A stretch of 64,000 nt of DNA from Geodermatophilaceae bacterium URHA0031 (GTDB lineage Bacteria; Actinomycetota; Actinomycetes; Mycobacteriales; Geodermatophilaceae): positions 496,001 through 560,000 of the forward strand of contig JHVP01000001.1 of assembly GCA_000620205.1 (NCBI GenBank). The letters run 5' to 3'. The translations under genes and the position numbers were made by a program. Shown here piece by piece: positions 52,618-60,710 of the stretch; position 1 is the stretch's first letter; every line of letters starts with the position of its first letter. Below the pieces are notes generated by a model, which saw only the letters and a list, made by a program, of their open reading frames with translations, searched no databases and had not been told where the DNA came from.

Positions 52618-53883
52618 ATGGGACGGTCGCTGCGCGTGGCACTGCTGTCCTACCGGAGCAAGCCCCACGGCGGTGGCCAGGGCGTCTACGTCCGCGCGCT
52701 CTCCCGGGAGCTCCGCGAGCTCGGCCACCGGGTCGAGGTGCTGAGCGGTCAGCCCTACCCGGAGCTCGACGACGGGGTGCCGCTGACCCGCGTGCCGAGC
52801 CTGGACCTCTACCGGGAACCCGACCCGTTCCGGACCCCGCGACCCAGCGAGTTCCGCAGCCTCGTCGACGTGGCCGAGTGGGCCACCATGTGCACCGCCG
52901 GCTTCCCCGAACCGCTGACCTTCACCCTGCGGGCGGCCCGGCTCCTCGGCCGTCGCGCCAGCGAGTTCGACCTGGTGCACGACAACCAGTCCCTCGGCTA
53001 CGGGCTCCTGCAGCTGCGCCGCCGCGGCCTGCCCACGGTCGCGACGGTGCACCACCCGATCGCCATCGACCGGGACCTCGAGCTCGCGGCGGCCACCAGC
53101 CTCCGCCGGCGGCTCGCCCTGCGCCGCTGGTACGCCTTCACCACGATGCAGGGCAGGGTCGCCCGACGGCTGGACGGCGTCACCACCGTGTCGGAGAGCT
53201 CCCGCCGCGACATCACCCGGCACATGGGCGTGCCCGCCGCCGACGTGGAGGTGATCCCGGTGGGGATCGACCCCGACGTCTTCCGGCCGCCGGCCCGGCC
53301 GGGCCTGCGGGAGCCGGCCGGCATCGTGGTGACCACCAGCGCCGACGTGCCGCTCAAGGGCCTGGTGCACCTGCTGGACGCGGTCGCCAAGCTGCGCACC
53401 GAGCGGGACGTCCGGCTGACCGTCGTCGGCACCGCGCGCCCCGGGGGGCCCGCCCACGCGGCGCTGGACCGGCTGGACCTCGGCGACGCGGTCCGCTTCA
53501 CCGGGCCGGTGCCGACCGAGGAGCTGGTCCGGCTGCTGCAGACCGCCACGGTCGCCGCCATCCCGTCGCTGTACGAGGGCTTCTCGCTGCCCGCGGTCGA
53601 GGCGATGGCCTGCGGCACCCCGCTGGTCACCACCGACGCCGGGGCGCTGCCCGAGGTCGTCGGCTCGCACGCCGGGGTCCAGGTCCCGGCCGGCGACGTC
53701 GACCGGCTGGCCGCGGCGCTGGAGCTGGTGCTCGACCACCCGTCCCTGCAGGAGCAGCTGGGCCGGGCCGGCCGCACCCGGGTGCTGGGCGCCTACACCT
53801 GGCGGCGCACCGCGGAGCGGACCGCCGACTGGTACGCCGAGGTGCTGGACCGCGCCACGACCACAGGGAGCAGCGGGTGCTGA
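52618..53883 (+). CDS. Glycosyltransferase family 4
   Basis: A 421-residue GT-B retaining glycosyltransferase. The N-terminal acceptor domain starts LRVALLSYRSKPHGGGQGVY (glycine loop). The C-terminal donor domain has VEVIPVGIDPDVFRPPARPG, VRFTGPVPTEELVRLLQTAT and the EX7E-type site EGFSLPAVEAMACGTPLVTT. It probably uses a sugar nucleotide to build a glycolipid or glycan; donor and acceptor are unknown. First gene of a cluster; the next start overlaps its stop by 7 nt. Confidence 0.92.
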   Translation: MGRSLRVALLSYRSKPHGGGQGVYVRALSRELRELGHRVEVLSGQPYPELDDGVPLTRVPSLDLYREPDPFRTPRPSEFRSLVDVAEWATMCTAGFPEPLTFTLRAARLLGRRASEFDLVHDNQSLGYGLLQLRRRGLPTVATVHHPIAIDRDLELAAATSLRRRLALRRWYAFTTMQGRVARRLDGVTTVSESSRRDITRHMGVPAADVEVIPVGIDPDVFRPPARPGLREPAGIVVTTSADVPLKGLVHLLDAVAKLRTERDVRLTVVGTARPGGPAHAALDRLDLGDAVRFTGPVPTEELVRLLQTATVAAIPSLYEGFSLPAVEAMACGTPLVTTDAGALPEVVGSHAGVQVPAGDVDRLAAALELVLDHPSLQEQLGRAGRTRVLGAYTWRRTAERTADWYAEVLDRATTTGSSGC

Positions 53884-54635
53884 CGGTCGACTACGACCTG
53901 CTCGACGTCCGGCCGGGCATGCGGCTGCTGGACCTGGGCTGCGGGGAGGGCCGGCACGCGTTCGAGGCCTACCGGCGCGGGGCGTCGGTGCTCGCCGTCG
54001 ACTGGGGCCGGCAGGAGGTGGCCACCACCGCCGAGTGGCTGGGCGCCATCGCCGCCGCCGGTGAGGCACCGGCCGGCGCCGCCGCGGGTACCGCCCGCGC
54101 CGACCTGCGGGCGCTGCCGGTGCCCGACGCCAGCGTCGACCGGGTGATCGCCTCCGAGGTGCTCGAGCACATCCCCGACGACCGGGCCGCGCTGGCCGAG
54201 ATCGCCCGGGTGCTCCGGCCCGGCGGCCGGGTCGCGATCAGCGTCCCCCGCTACGGCCCGGAGCGGATCTGCTGGGCGCTGTCGGACGGCTACCACGCCA
54301 ACGAGGGTGGCCACATTCGCATCTACCGCGGTGACCAGCTGTGGGAGCGGCTCGCCGCGGCCGGGCTGCAGCCCACCGACACCCACCACGCGCACGCCCT
54401 GCACGCGCCCTTCTGGTGGCTGAGGTGCGCGGTCGGGGTGGACCGGGACACCTCTGCCGTGCGCGCCTACCACCGGCTGCTGGTGTGGGACCTCGTGCGC
54501 CGGCCGTGGCTCACCCGCACCGCCGAGCGGTTGCTGGACCCGGTGCTGGGCAAGAGCTTCGTGATCTACGCCGACAAGCCGGGGGCCCGGGTCGACGACG
54601 CCGACCAGCCCGCCGGGGAGCTCGCCCGTGCCTGA
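53877..54635 (+). CDS. Class I SAM-dependent methyltransferase of the glycan cluster
   Basis: A 252-residue methyltransferase: motif I MRLLDLGCGEGRHAFEAYRR, ASVLAVDWGRQE, DRVIASEVLEHIPDDRAALA (motif II region) and ARVLRPGGRVAISVPRYGPE (motif III). The C-terminal part (HAHALHAPFWWLRCAVGVDR) resembles enzymes acting on lipids or sugars. GTG 53877 overlaps the GT4 stop; the barrel gene overlaps its end by 8 nt. Substrate unknown, probably the GT4 product or acceptor. Confidence 0.9.
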   Translation: MLTVDYDLLDVRPGMRLLDLGCGEGRHAFEAYRRGASVLAVDWGRQEVATTAEWLGAIAAAGEAPAGAAAGTARADLRALPVPDASVDRVIASEVLEHIPDDRAALAEIARVLRPGGRVAISVPRYGPERICWALSDGYHANEGGHIRIYRGDQLWERLAAAGLQPTDTHHAHALHAPFWWLRCAVGVDRDTSAVRAYHRLLVWDLVRRPWLTRTAERLLDPVLGKSFVIYADKPGARVDDADQPAGELARA

Positions 54636-55719
54636 CGCCCCGGCGTACCTCCCCGAGGTGCCGGGGGTGCTCACCGCCGACCAGGTCCGGGAGACCGTGA
54701 CCGCCATCGCGGCCGAGCAGTCCGGCGACGGCGCGCTGCCCTGGTTCCGCGGCGGCCAGCTCGACGCCTGGGACATGGTGGAGTCCGCGATGGCGCTGGA
54801 CGTCGGCGGCCGGCACGACCGCGCCGCCGCCGCGTACGCCTGGCTGGCGCGCCGGCAGCGCCCGGACGGCTCCTGGGCCGCCGAGTACCGGGACGGCGTC
54901 GTGACCGCCCCCGCGGTCGAGAGCAACCACGCCGGCTACCTGGCCGTCGGGGTGTGGCACTCCTGGCTCTGCACCGGCGACGAGGCGCTGGTCGACCGGC
55001 TCTGGCCCACGGTGCGCCGCGCACTGGACCTGGTGACCGCGATGCAGCTGCCCAGCGGCGCGGTCAGCTGGGCGCTGCGCCCGGACGGGACGCCCGACGA
55101 CACCGCGCTGCTGACCGGGAACGCCAGCCTCCACCAGGCGCTGCGCGCCGGCATCGCGCTGGCCGGCCTGGTCGGCGAGGAGCAGCCGGACTGGGACCTC
55201 GCCGCCGCCGACCTCGGCCGGGCGCTGGGCGAGGTGCCGGAGGCCTTCGCCGACCGGTCGCGGTACTCGATGGACTGGTACTACCCGGTGCTCGCCGGCG
55301 CGCTCACCGGCGCACCGGCCGAGGCCCGGCTGGCCGCGGGGTGGGACACCTTCGTCGTCCCCGGGCTGGGCGTCCGCTGCGTCGCCGACCGGCCGTGGGT
55401 GACCGGCGCCGAGACCTGCGAGCTGGCCCTGGCGCTGGCCGCCGCGGGCCGGGTGGACGACGCCACCGAGCAGCTGGCCGCCATGCAGCACCTGCGCGCC
55501 GACGACGGCTCGTACTGGACCGGCCTGGTCTACGCCGACGACGCCCGCTGGCCGGTCGAGCGCACCACCTGGACCGCCGCCGCCGTGGTGCTGGCCGCCG
55601 ACGCGGTCGCCGGCACCGGCCCGGCCGCCGCGCTGTTCGCCGAACCCGCCGCGCTGGCTCCTCCGCTGCGCCGCGGCGTGCCCGACGCCACCCCCGGTGG
55701 AGGGGTCGTGCGGGGTTGA
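54628..55719 (+). CDS. Alpha/alpha six-barrel protein (prenyltransferase/squalene-cyclase-like fold)
   Basis: A 363-residue protein made of helical hairpins. QW-like motifs recur: ARRQRPDGSWAAEYRDG, MQLPSGAVSWALRPDG, and MQHLRADDGSYWTGLVYADD. Other features are FRGGQLDAWDMVESAMALDV and SMDWYYPVLAGALTG. There is no DxDD or prenyltransferase zinc site, so it is probably not a true cyclase; glycosidase-like or binding roles are equally possible. GTG 54628 overlaps the methyltransferase stop. Its regular place after GT4 and methyltransferase argues for one pathway. Confidence 0.85.
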   Translation: MPDAPAYLPEVPGVLTADQVRETVTAIAAEQSGDGALPWFRGGQLDAWDMVESAMALDVGGRHDRAAAAYAWLARRQRPDGSWAAEYRDGVVTAPAVESNHAGYLAVGVWHSWLCTGDEALVDRLWPTVRRALDLVTAMQLPSGAVSWALRPDGTPDDTALLTGNASLHQALRAGIALAGLVGEEQPDWDLAAADLGRALGEVPEAFADRSRYSMDWYYPVLAGALTGAPAEARLAAGWDTFVVPGLGVRCVADRPWVTGAETCELALALAAAGRVDDATEQLAAMQHLRADDGSYWTGLVYADDARWPVERTTWTAAAVVLAADAVAGTGPAAALFAEPAALAPPLRRGVPDATPGGGVVRG

Positions 55720-55748
55720 CCGGGGTGCGGACCGGGCAGGGTCCCGGG

Positions 55749-56606
55749 GTGATCACACAGCCCCACCCACCGTTGTCAGCGGTGACCTGCGTGGTGGCCA
55801 GCCGGAACCGCCGCGCCGACCTCCTCGCCAGCCTCCCGCGGCACGAGGCCCACGTCGTCCTGGTCGACAACGCCTCCACCGACGGCACGGTGGAGGCCGT
55901 GCGCGCCGCCCACCCGGCCGTCACGGTGGTGCCGCTGGACCGCAACGCCGGTGCCGTCGCCCGCACGCTGGGCACCGCCCGGGCGGGCACCCCCTACGTC
56001 GCCTTCACCGACGACGACTCCTGGTGGGCGCCCGGCGACCTGGCCCGCGCCGTCCGGATCATGGACGCCCACCCCCGGCTGGGGCTGCTGTCCGCCCGGA
56101 TCCTGGTGGACGACGCGGAGGAGCTCGACCCGGTCTGCACCGAGATGGCGGCCAGCCCGCTGGGCACCGAGCCGGACCTGCCCGGCCCCTCGCTGCTGGG
56201 CTTCGTGGCCTGCGCCGCGCTGGTGCGCACCGAGGCGTTCACCGCCGTCGGCGGGTTCGACCCGGTGGTCCGCTTCCCCGGGGAGGAGGAGCGGCTCGCG
56301 CTGGACCTCGCCGCCGCCGGCTGGGGGCTGTCCTACGTCGACAGCGTGACCGTGCACCACCACCCCTCGACCTCGCGGGACTCACCCACCACCCGGCAGG
56401 CGGGCATCTGGCGCAGCCGGGTGCTCACCGCCCTGATGCGCTACCCGCTGGGCGACCTGGTCGGCCAGCTGGTCCGGGCCGCGCGGGCGGGCGGTCCCGG
56501 CTGGCGGGGGCTGGCCGGCGCCCTGCCCCGGGTCCCCGCGGCGCTGCGCCGCCGCCGGGTGCTGCCCCGGCACGTGATGGACGGCGTCCGGACGCTCGCC
56601 CGATGA
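55749..56606 (+). CDS. Glycosyltransferase family 2, first tandem copy
   Basis: A 285-residue GT-A inverting glycosyltransferase: VTCVVASRNRRADLLASLPR, VVLVDNASTDGTVEAVRAAH, the metal-site equivalent YVAFTDDDSWWAPGDLARAV, and GGFDPVVRFPGEEERLALDL with the catalytic acidic residue. The His-rich TVHHHPSTSRD near 200 is shared with the next gene. GTG 55749 lies 29 nt after the barrel gene; 55725 is an alternative. About half of its residues appear to match the following paralogue by eye. Confidence 0.9.
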   Translation: MITQPHPPLSAVTCVVASRNRRADLLASLPRHEAHVVLVDNASTDGTVEAVRAAHPAVTVVPLDRNAGAVARTLGTARAGTPYVAFTDDDSWWAPGDLARAVRIMDAHPRLGLLSARILVDDAEELDPVCTEMAASPLGTEPDLPGPSLLGFVACAALVRTEAFTAVGGFDPVVRFPGEEERLALDLAAAGWGLSYVDSVTVHHHPSTSRDSPTTRQAGIWRSRVLTALMRYPLGDLVGQLVRAARAGGPGWRGLAGALPRVPAALRRRRVLPRHVMDGVRTLAR

Positions 56607-57538
56607 CCAGCGAGCTCGCCGCCCCGCTGACCACCGGCAGCGGCGCCGACCCGCGCGTCGCGGTGGTGGTGATCACCCACCAGCGGCGCGAGGAGCTGCT
56701 GCTGGCGCTCTCCCGGTTGCGCCGGCTCCCCGAGCAGCCGCACGTCGTCGTCGTGGACAACGGCTCCACCGACGGCACCGCGGACGCCGTCCGCACCGAG
56801 CACCCCTGGGTGGAGCTGATCGCCAGCCCGACCAACCTCGGCGCGGTCGGCCGCAACCTCGGCGTCGCCCGGGTGGACACCCCCTACGTCGCCTTCTGCG
56901 ACGACGACACCTGGTGGGAGCCGGGCTCGCTGCGGACCGCGGCCGACACCCTCGACGCGCACCCGCGGCTGGCCGTGCTCACCGCCCGGATCCTGGTCGA
57001 GCCCGGGAGCACCGAGGACCCCATCGTCGCCGAGCTGCGCGACTCCCCCGTCGTCGGCGCCGACTGGCTCCCCGGCCCGGCGCTGGGCAGCTTCCTCGCC
57101 GGCGCCAGCGTGCTCCGGCGGGAGGCCTTCGACGAGGTCGGCGGCTTCAGCGAGCGGCTCTGGCTGGGCGGCGAGGAGGAGCTGATGGCCGGCGACCTCG
57201 CGTCGGCCGGCTGGGAGCTCTGCTACCTGCCGGGCCTCACCGTCCACCACCAGGCCAGCACCGCACGGGACCCGCACAAGCGGCGGGCCGACGGCATCCG
57301 GAACACCCTCTGGACGACGTGGCTGCGCCGCCCCGTCCGGCCGGCGCTGCGCCGCACCGGGCACCTGCTGCGCACCGTCCCCCGCGACCGGGTCACCGCG
57401 CGCGGCCTGCTCGCCGCCGTCCGCGGGCTGCCCTGGGTGCTCCGCGAGCGCCGGGTGCTGCCCCCGCACGCGGAGGCGCGGTTCGCCGCCCTCGAGCACG
57501 CGCAGCGCAGCTCCACCGCCCGCCGCTACGTGAGCTGA
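56603..57538 (+). CDS. Glycosyltransferase family 2, second tandem copy
   Basis: A 311-residue paralogue of the preceding enzyme: VVVITHQRREELLLALSRLR, VVVVDNGSTDGTADAVRTEH, YVAFCDDDTWWEPGSLRTAA, GGFSERLWLGGEEELMAGDL and TVHHQASTARDPHKRRADGI. The ATG overlaps the first copy's stop (ATGA). Two related GT2 enzymes side by side could add two different sugars, or one adds a repeated unit. It overlaps the convergent aminopeptidase by 13 nt. Confidence 0.9.
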   Translation: MTSELAAPLTTGSGADPRVAVVVITHQRREELLLALSRLRRLPEQPHVVVVDNGSTDGTADAVRTEHPWVELIASPTNLGAVGRNLGVARVDTPYVAFCDDDTWWEPGSLRTAADTLDAHPRLAVLTARILVEPGSTEDPIVAELRDSPVVGADWLPGPALGSFLAGASVLRREAFDEVGGFSERLWLGGEEELMAGDLASAGWELCYLPGLTVHHQASTARDPHKRRADGIRNTLWTTWLRRPVRPALRRTGHLLRTVPRDRVTARGLLAAVRGLPWVLRERRVLPPHAEARFAALEHAQRSSTARRYVS

Positions 57539-58476
57539 GCGGCGAACCGGTCGGTGGCCGCCACCACGGCGGCGGACATGCTGCTCCCGCCGTGCCCGGC
57601 GTCGCCGAGCACCACCAGCTCGCTGTCCGGCCACGCCTGGTGCATCCGCCAGGCCACGTCGAGCGGGCCGCTGACGTCGAACCGGCCGTGCACCATCACC
57701 CCGGGGATGCCGGCCAGACCGTGCGCGTCGCGCAACAGCTGGCCGTCGTCGAGGAAGCAGCCGTTGCCCCAGTAGTGCGTCACCAGCCGGGCGATCGCCA
57801 GCTGCCTGTCCGGCGCCATCACCGACATCCTCGGCTCGGCGTCCGGGGCGAGGGAGACGTGGGTGTCCTCCCAGTCGCACCAGTCCTGCGCCGCCTTCTG
57901 CCGCACGGCCGGGTCCGGGTCGTGCAGCAGCCGGCTGTAGGCCGCCGCGAGGTCGCCGTCCCGGTCGGCCTCGGGCACGCCGGCGCGGAACCGGTCCCAC
58001 TCCCGGGGGAAGACCCGGCCCATGTCCCGGGTGATCCAGTCCAGCAGCCACCGGTCAGGGCTGGTGACGGCGAGCAGCACCAGTTCGCTGACCCGCGCCG
58101 GGAACGCCTCGGTGTAGGCCAGCCCGAGGGTCACCCCCCACGACCCGCCGGAGACCAGCCAGCGGTCGATGTCCAGGTGCTCGCGCAGCTGCTCCAGGTC
58201 GCGCAGCAGGTGGGCGGTGGTGTTGGCCGACAGGTCCACCTCGGGTTCCCCGGCCCACGGCGTGCTGCGGCCGGCGTTCCGCTGGTCGAACAGCACGATC
58301 CGGTACCGCGCCGGGTCGAAGGACCGGCGGCTGTCCGGGGTGCAGCCCGACCCCGGGCCGCCGTGCAGCACCACCGCGGGCTTCCCCGCCGGGTTGCCGC
58401 ACACCTCCCAGTGGAGGGAGTGCCCGTCGCCCACGTCGAGCCGCCCGGTCTCGTACGGCTCGATCGGCGGGTACAT
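57526..58476 (-). CDS. pip: Prolyl aminopeptidase (proline iminopeptidase)
   Basis: A 316-residue S33-family alpha/beta hydrolase that removes N-terminal proline. Signatures: LHWEVCGNPAGKPAVVLHGG and PGSGC (HGGPG oxyanion), FDQRNAGRSTPW (DQR), the nucleophile in WLVSGGSWGVTLGLAY (GGSWG), the acid in HGRFDVSGPLDVAW, and GDAGHGGS with the His. Length is standard. ATG 58476 overlaps the TraR/DksA stop by one base (TGATG). Confidence 0.94.
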   Translation of the reverse strand: MYPPIEPYETGRLDVGDGHSLHWEVCGNPAGKPAVVLHGGPGSGCTPDSRRSFDPARYRIVLFDQRNAGRSTPWAGEPEVDLSANTTAHLLRDLEQLREHLDIDRWLVSGGSWGVTLGLAYTEAFPARVSELVLLAVTSPDRWLLDWITRDMGRVFPREWDRFRAGVPEADRDGDLAAAYSRLLHDPDPAVRQKAAQDWCDWEDTHVSLAPDAEPRMSVMAPDRQLAIARLVTHYWGNGCFLDDGQLLRDAHGLAGIPGVMVHGRFDVSGPLDVAWRMHQAWPDSELVVLGDAGHGGSSMSAAVVAATDRFAAQLT

Positions 58477-58808
58477 CAGCGGGCGCAGTCGATGCAGGTG
58501 CGGGTCTGGGGGCGGGCGGCGAGCCGCTCCGGGGCGATCTCCCGGCCGCACTCGACGCAGCGGCCGTAGTCGCCGGTCGCGGCGCGGGCCAGCGCCGCGT
58601 CGACGTCGGCCAGCCGCTGCCGGGCCTGTTCGAGCAGGGCGGCGAGCTGCTGCCGCTCGAAGGCGATCGTCGCGCCCTCGGGGTCGTGCTCGTCGTCGGC
58701 GTTGGAGGACGCCGAGGCCGCCACCACCCCGTCGAACTCGGCGGTGAGCGCCGCGATGTGGGCGAGGGTCTCCGCCCGGGTGCGGGTCAGGTCGTCGACT
58801 GCGGTCAC
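58476..58808 (-). CDS. TraR/DksA-family zinc-finger protein
   Basis: A 110-residue protein: a helical coiled-coil-like N-terminus (TRAETLAHIAALTAEFDGVV, AFERQQLAALLEQARQRL) and a C-terminal four-cysteine zinc finger, GRCVECGREIAPERLAARPQ with TCIDC. DksA-like proteins enter the secondary channel of RNA polymerase; the N-terminal DxxDxA-type tip is not obvious here, so the exact role is open. GTG at 58808, divergent from the exporter operon. Confidence 0.9.
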   Translation of the reverse strand: MTAVDDLTRTRAETLAHIAALTAEFDGVVAASASSNADDEHDPEGATIAFERQQLAALLEQARQRLADVDAALARAATGDYGRCVECGREIAPERLAARPQTRTCIDCAR

Positions 58809-58823
58809 GTCCCCATGGTGCCC

Positions 58824-58872
58824 GTCAGCGGCCGTCAGCCGGTGTCAGCCGGCCGTCGCCGCGATGTCAGCG
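58824..58872 (+). promoter_or_regulatory. SARP-like direct repeat array upstream of the ABC exporter
   Basis: GTCAGC-type repeats start at 58824, 58834, 58844, 58855 (as GTCGCC) and 58866, spaced 10, 10, 11 and 11 bp. Direct heptad repeats on one helix face upstream of a -10 are the binding-site layout of SARP/AfsR activators. GAACCT at 58880-58885 is a candidate -10. The SARP gene at 60692 is the obvious ligand (inference). Confidence 0.55.
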
Positions 58873-58920
58873 CGAGCGCCGAACCTCTCCCCTGGCAACC
58901 ACCCACGTCCAGGAGGACCG

Positions 58921-59895
58921 ATGGAGAACACGATCGAGGCCACCGGCCTCGAGCTCAGCTACGGCGAGACCCGGGCGCTGGCCGGGGTCGACCTGTCCGC
59001 GCCGGCCGGGACGGTGCTCGGCGTCCTCGGCCCGAACGGCGCCGGCAAGACCACCGCCGTGCGGGTGCTGGCCACCCTGCTGCGCGCCGACTCGGGCACG
59101 GCCCGGATCTGCGGGCACGACGTGGCCACCGAGCCCGACCGGGTCCGCGGGCTGATCGGGCTGACCGGGCAGTACGCCTCGGTCGACGAGGACCTCACCG
59201 GCCGGCAGAACCTGGTGATGATCGGTCGGCTGCTGGGGCTCTCCCGCCCCGAGGCGCACGCCCGGGCCACCGAGCTGCTCGGCCAGTTCAGCCTCACCGA
59301 TGCCGGCGGCCGCTCGGCGAAGACCTACTCCGGCGGCATGCGCCGCCGGCTCGACCTGGCCGCCAGCCTGGTGAACCGGCCCCGGGTGCTGTTCCTCGAC
59401 GAGCCCACCACCGGGCTGGACCCGCGGAGCCGCAACGAGGTCTGGGACACCGTCCGCGGCCTGGTCGACGACGGCACGACGGTGCTGCTGACCACCCAGT
59501 ACCTGGAGGAGGCCGACGAGCTCGCCGACGACATCGTCGTCTTCGACGAGGGCTCGGTCGTCGCCCGCGGCACCAGCGACGAGCTCAAGGCCCGCACCGG
59601 CGCCCAGACGCTGACCGTCCGCCCCCGCGACCGCGCCGACCTGCCCCGCGTGCTCGCCGTCCTGCAGCAGGTCAGCGGCGCCGTCCCGACCACCGACGCC
59701 CGGGGCACGTCCTCGGTGCCGGTGCCGAACGAGGCGGTGCTCGGCGCGGTCTTCGACCGGCTCACCGGCCAGGGCATCGCCGTCTCCGAGCTCGCCGTCC
59801 GGCTGCCCAGCCTGGACGACGTCTTCTTCGCCCTGACCGGCCACGGCGCCGAGGACGAGACCCCCACCGACTCCCGACAGGAGGCCCTGGCATGA
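58921..59895 (+). CDS. DrrA-like ABC exporter ATPase
   Basis: A 324-residue nucleotide-binding subunit of a type-2 (DrrAB/NodIJ-like) exporter. Walker A GPNGAGKT (37-44), Q-loop GLTGQYASVDEDLTG, signature TYSGGMRRRLDLAASL, Walker B RVLFLDEPTTGLDP, and H-loop replaced by Gln in LLTTQYLEEAD. The C-terminal 90 residues are the drug-resistance type extension (DUF4162-like). ATG 58921 with AGGAGG. The permease start overlaps its stop (ATGA). The exported compound is unknown. Confidence 0.94.
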   Translation: MENTIEATGLELSYGETRALAGVDLSAPAGTVLGVLGPNGAGKTTAVRVLATLLRADSGTARICGHDVATEPDRVRGLIGLTGQYASVDEDLTGRQNLVMIGRLLGLSRPEAHARATELLGQFSLTDAGGRSAKTYSGGMRRRLDLAASLVNRPRVLFLDEPTTGLDPRSRNEVWDTVRGLVDDGTTVLLTTQYLEEADELADDIVVFDEGSVVARGTSDELKARTGAQTLTVRPRDRADLPRVLAVLQQVSGAVPTTDARGTSSVPVPNEAVLGAVFDRLTGQGIAVSELAVRLPSLDDVFFALTGHGAEDETPTDSRQEALA

Positions 59896-60710
59896 CCACC
59901 GCCACCGCCACACCCCCCACCACCGCGCCGCGCCCGGCCGCCCGGACCACGAGCAGCTCCGCGCTGCAGCAGTCGCTCACCCTGGCCTGGCGCAACGTCG
60001 TGAAGATCCGCCACCAGCCCGAGGCGCTGATGGACGTCAGCCTGCAGCCGATCATCTTCACGGTGCTGTTCGTGTTCGTGTTCGGCGGCGCGATCGCCGG
60101 CGACTGGCACGACTACCTGACCTACCTGGTGCCCGGCATCCTGGTGCAGACGCTGATGTTCGCCACCGGCGGCATCGGGGTGGCGCTGAACAACGACATC
60201 ACCAAGGGCGTGTTCGACCGGTTCCGCAGCCTGCCGATCGCCCGGTCGGCGCCACTGGTCGGGGCGGTGCTCGCCGACGTCGTCCGGTACGCCACGTCGA
60301 TCGTGGTGCTGTTCGCCTTCGTCACCGCCCTGGGCTTCCGGACGACGGAGGGGCTGCCGGCCGCCGTCCTGGCCGTGCTGGTCGGCATCGCGTTCGCCAT
60401 GTGCCTGTCCTGGCTGTTCGTCTGGATCGGCCTCGTCGTCCGCTCGGCGGGCGCGGTGCAGGGCATCGGCTTCCTGGCCATGTTCCCGCTCGTCTTCGGC
60501 AGCTCGGCGCTGGTCGCGGTGGACACGCTGCCCGGCTGGCTGCAGGCCTTCACCCGCAACAACCCGGTGACCCACCTGATCGACACGATCCGCGGGCTGC
60601 TGCTCGGTGGCCCGGTGGCCGGGCCGCTGGCCTGGACGGCGGGCTGGGCGGCGCTGCTGCTGGTGGTCTTCGTGCCGCTGGCGATGCGGGCCTACCGGCG
60701 CCGGGTCTGA
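59892..60710 (+). CDS. DrrB-like ABC-2 permease
   Basis: A 272-residue ABC-2 membrane subunit with six helices, for example [72 protein letters not shown] and [19 protein letters not shown]. The ABC-2 signature region [20 protein letters not shown] lies between helices 2 and 3. It pairs with the ATPase just upstream. The last 19 bases overlap the convergent SARP regulator gene. Confidence 0.93.
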   Translation: MTTATATPPTTAPRPAARTTSSSALQQSLTLAWRNVVKIRHQPEALMDVSLQPIIFTVLFVFVFGGAIAGDWHDYLTYLVPGILVQTLMFATGGIGVALNNDITKGVFDRFRSLPIARSAPLVGAVLADVVRYATSIVVLFAFVTALGFRTTEGLPAAVLAVLVGIAFAMCLSWLFVWIGLVVRSAGAVQGIGFLAMFPLVFGSSALVAVDTLPGWLQAFTRNNPVTHLIDTIRGLLLGGPVAGPLAWTAGWAALLLVVFVPLAMRAYRRRV

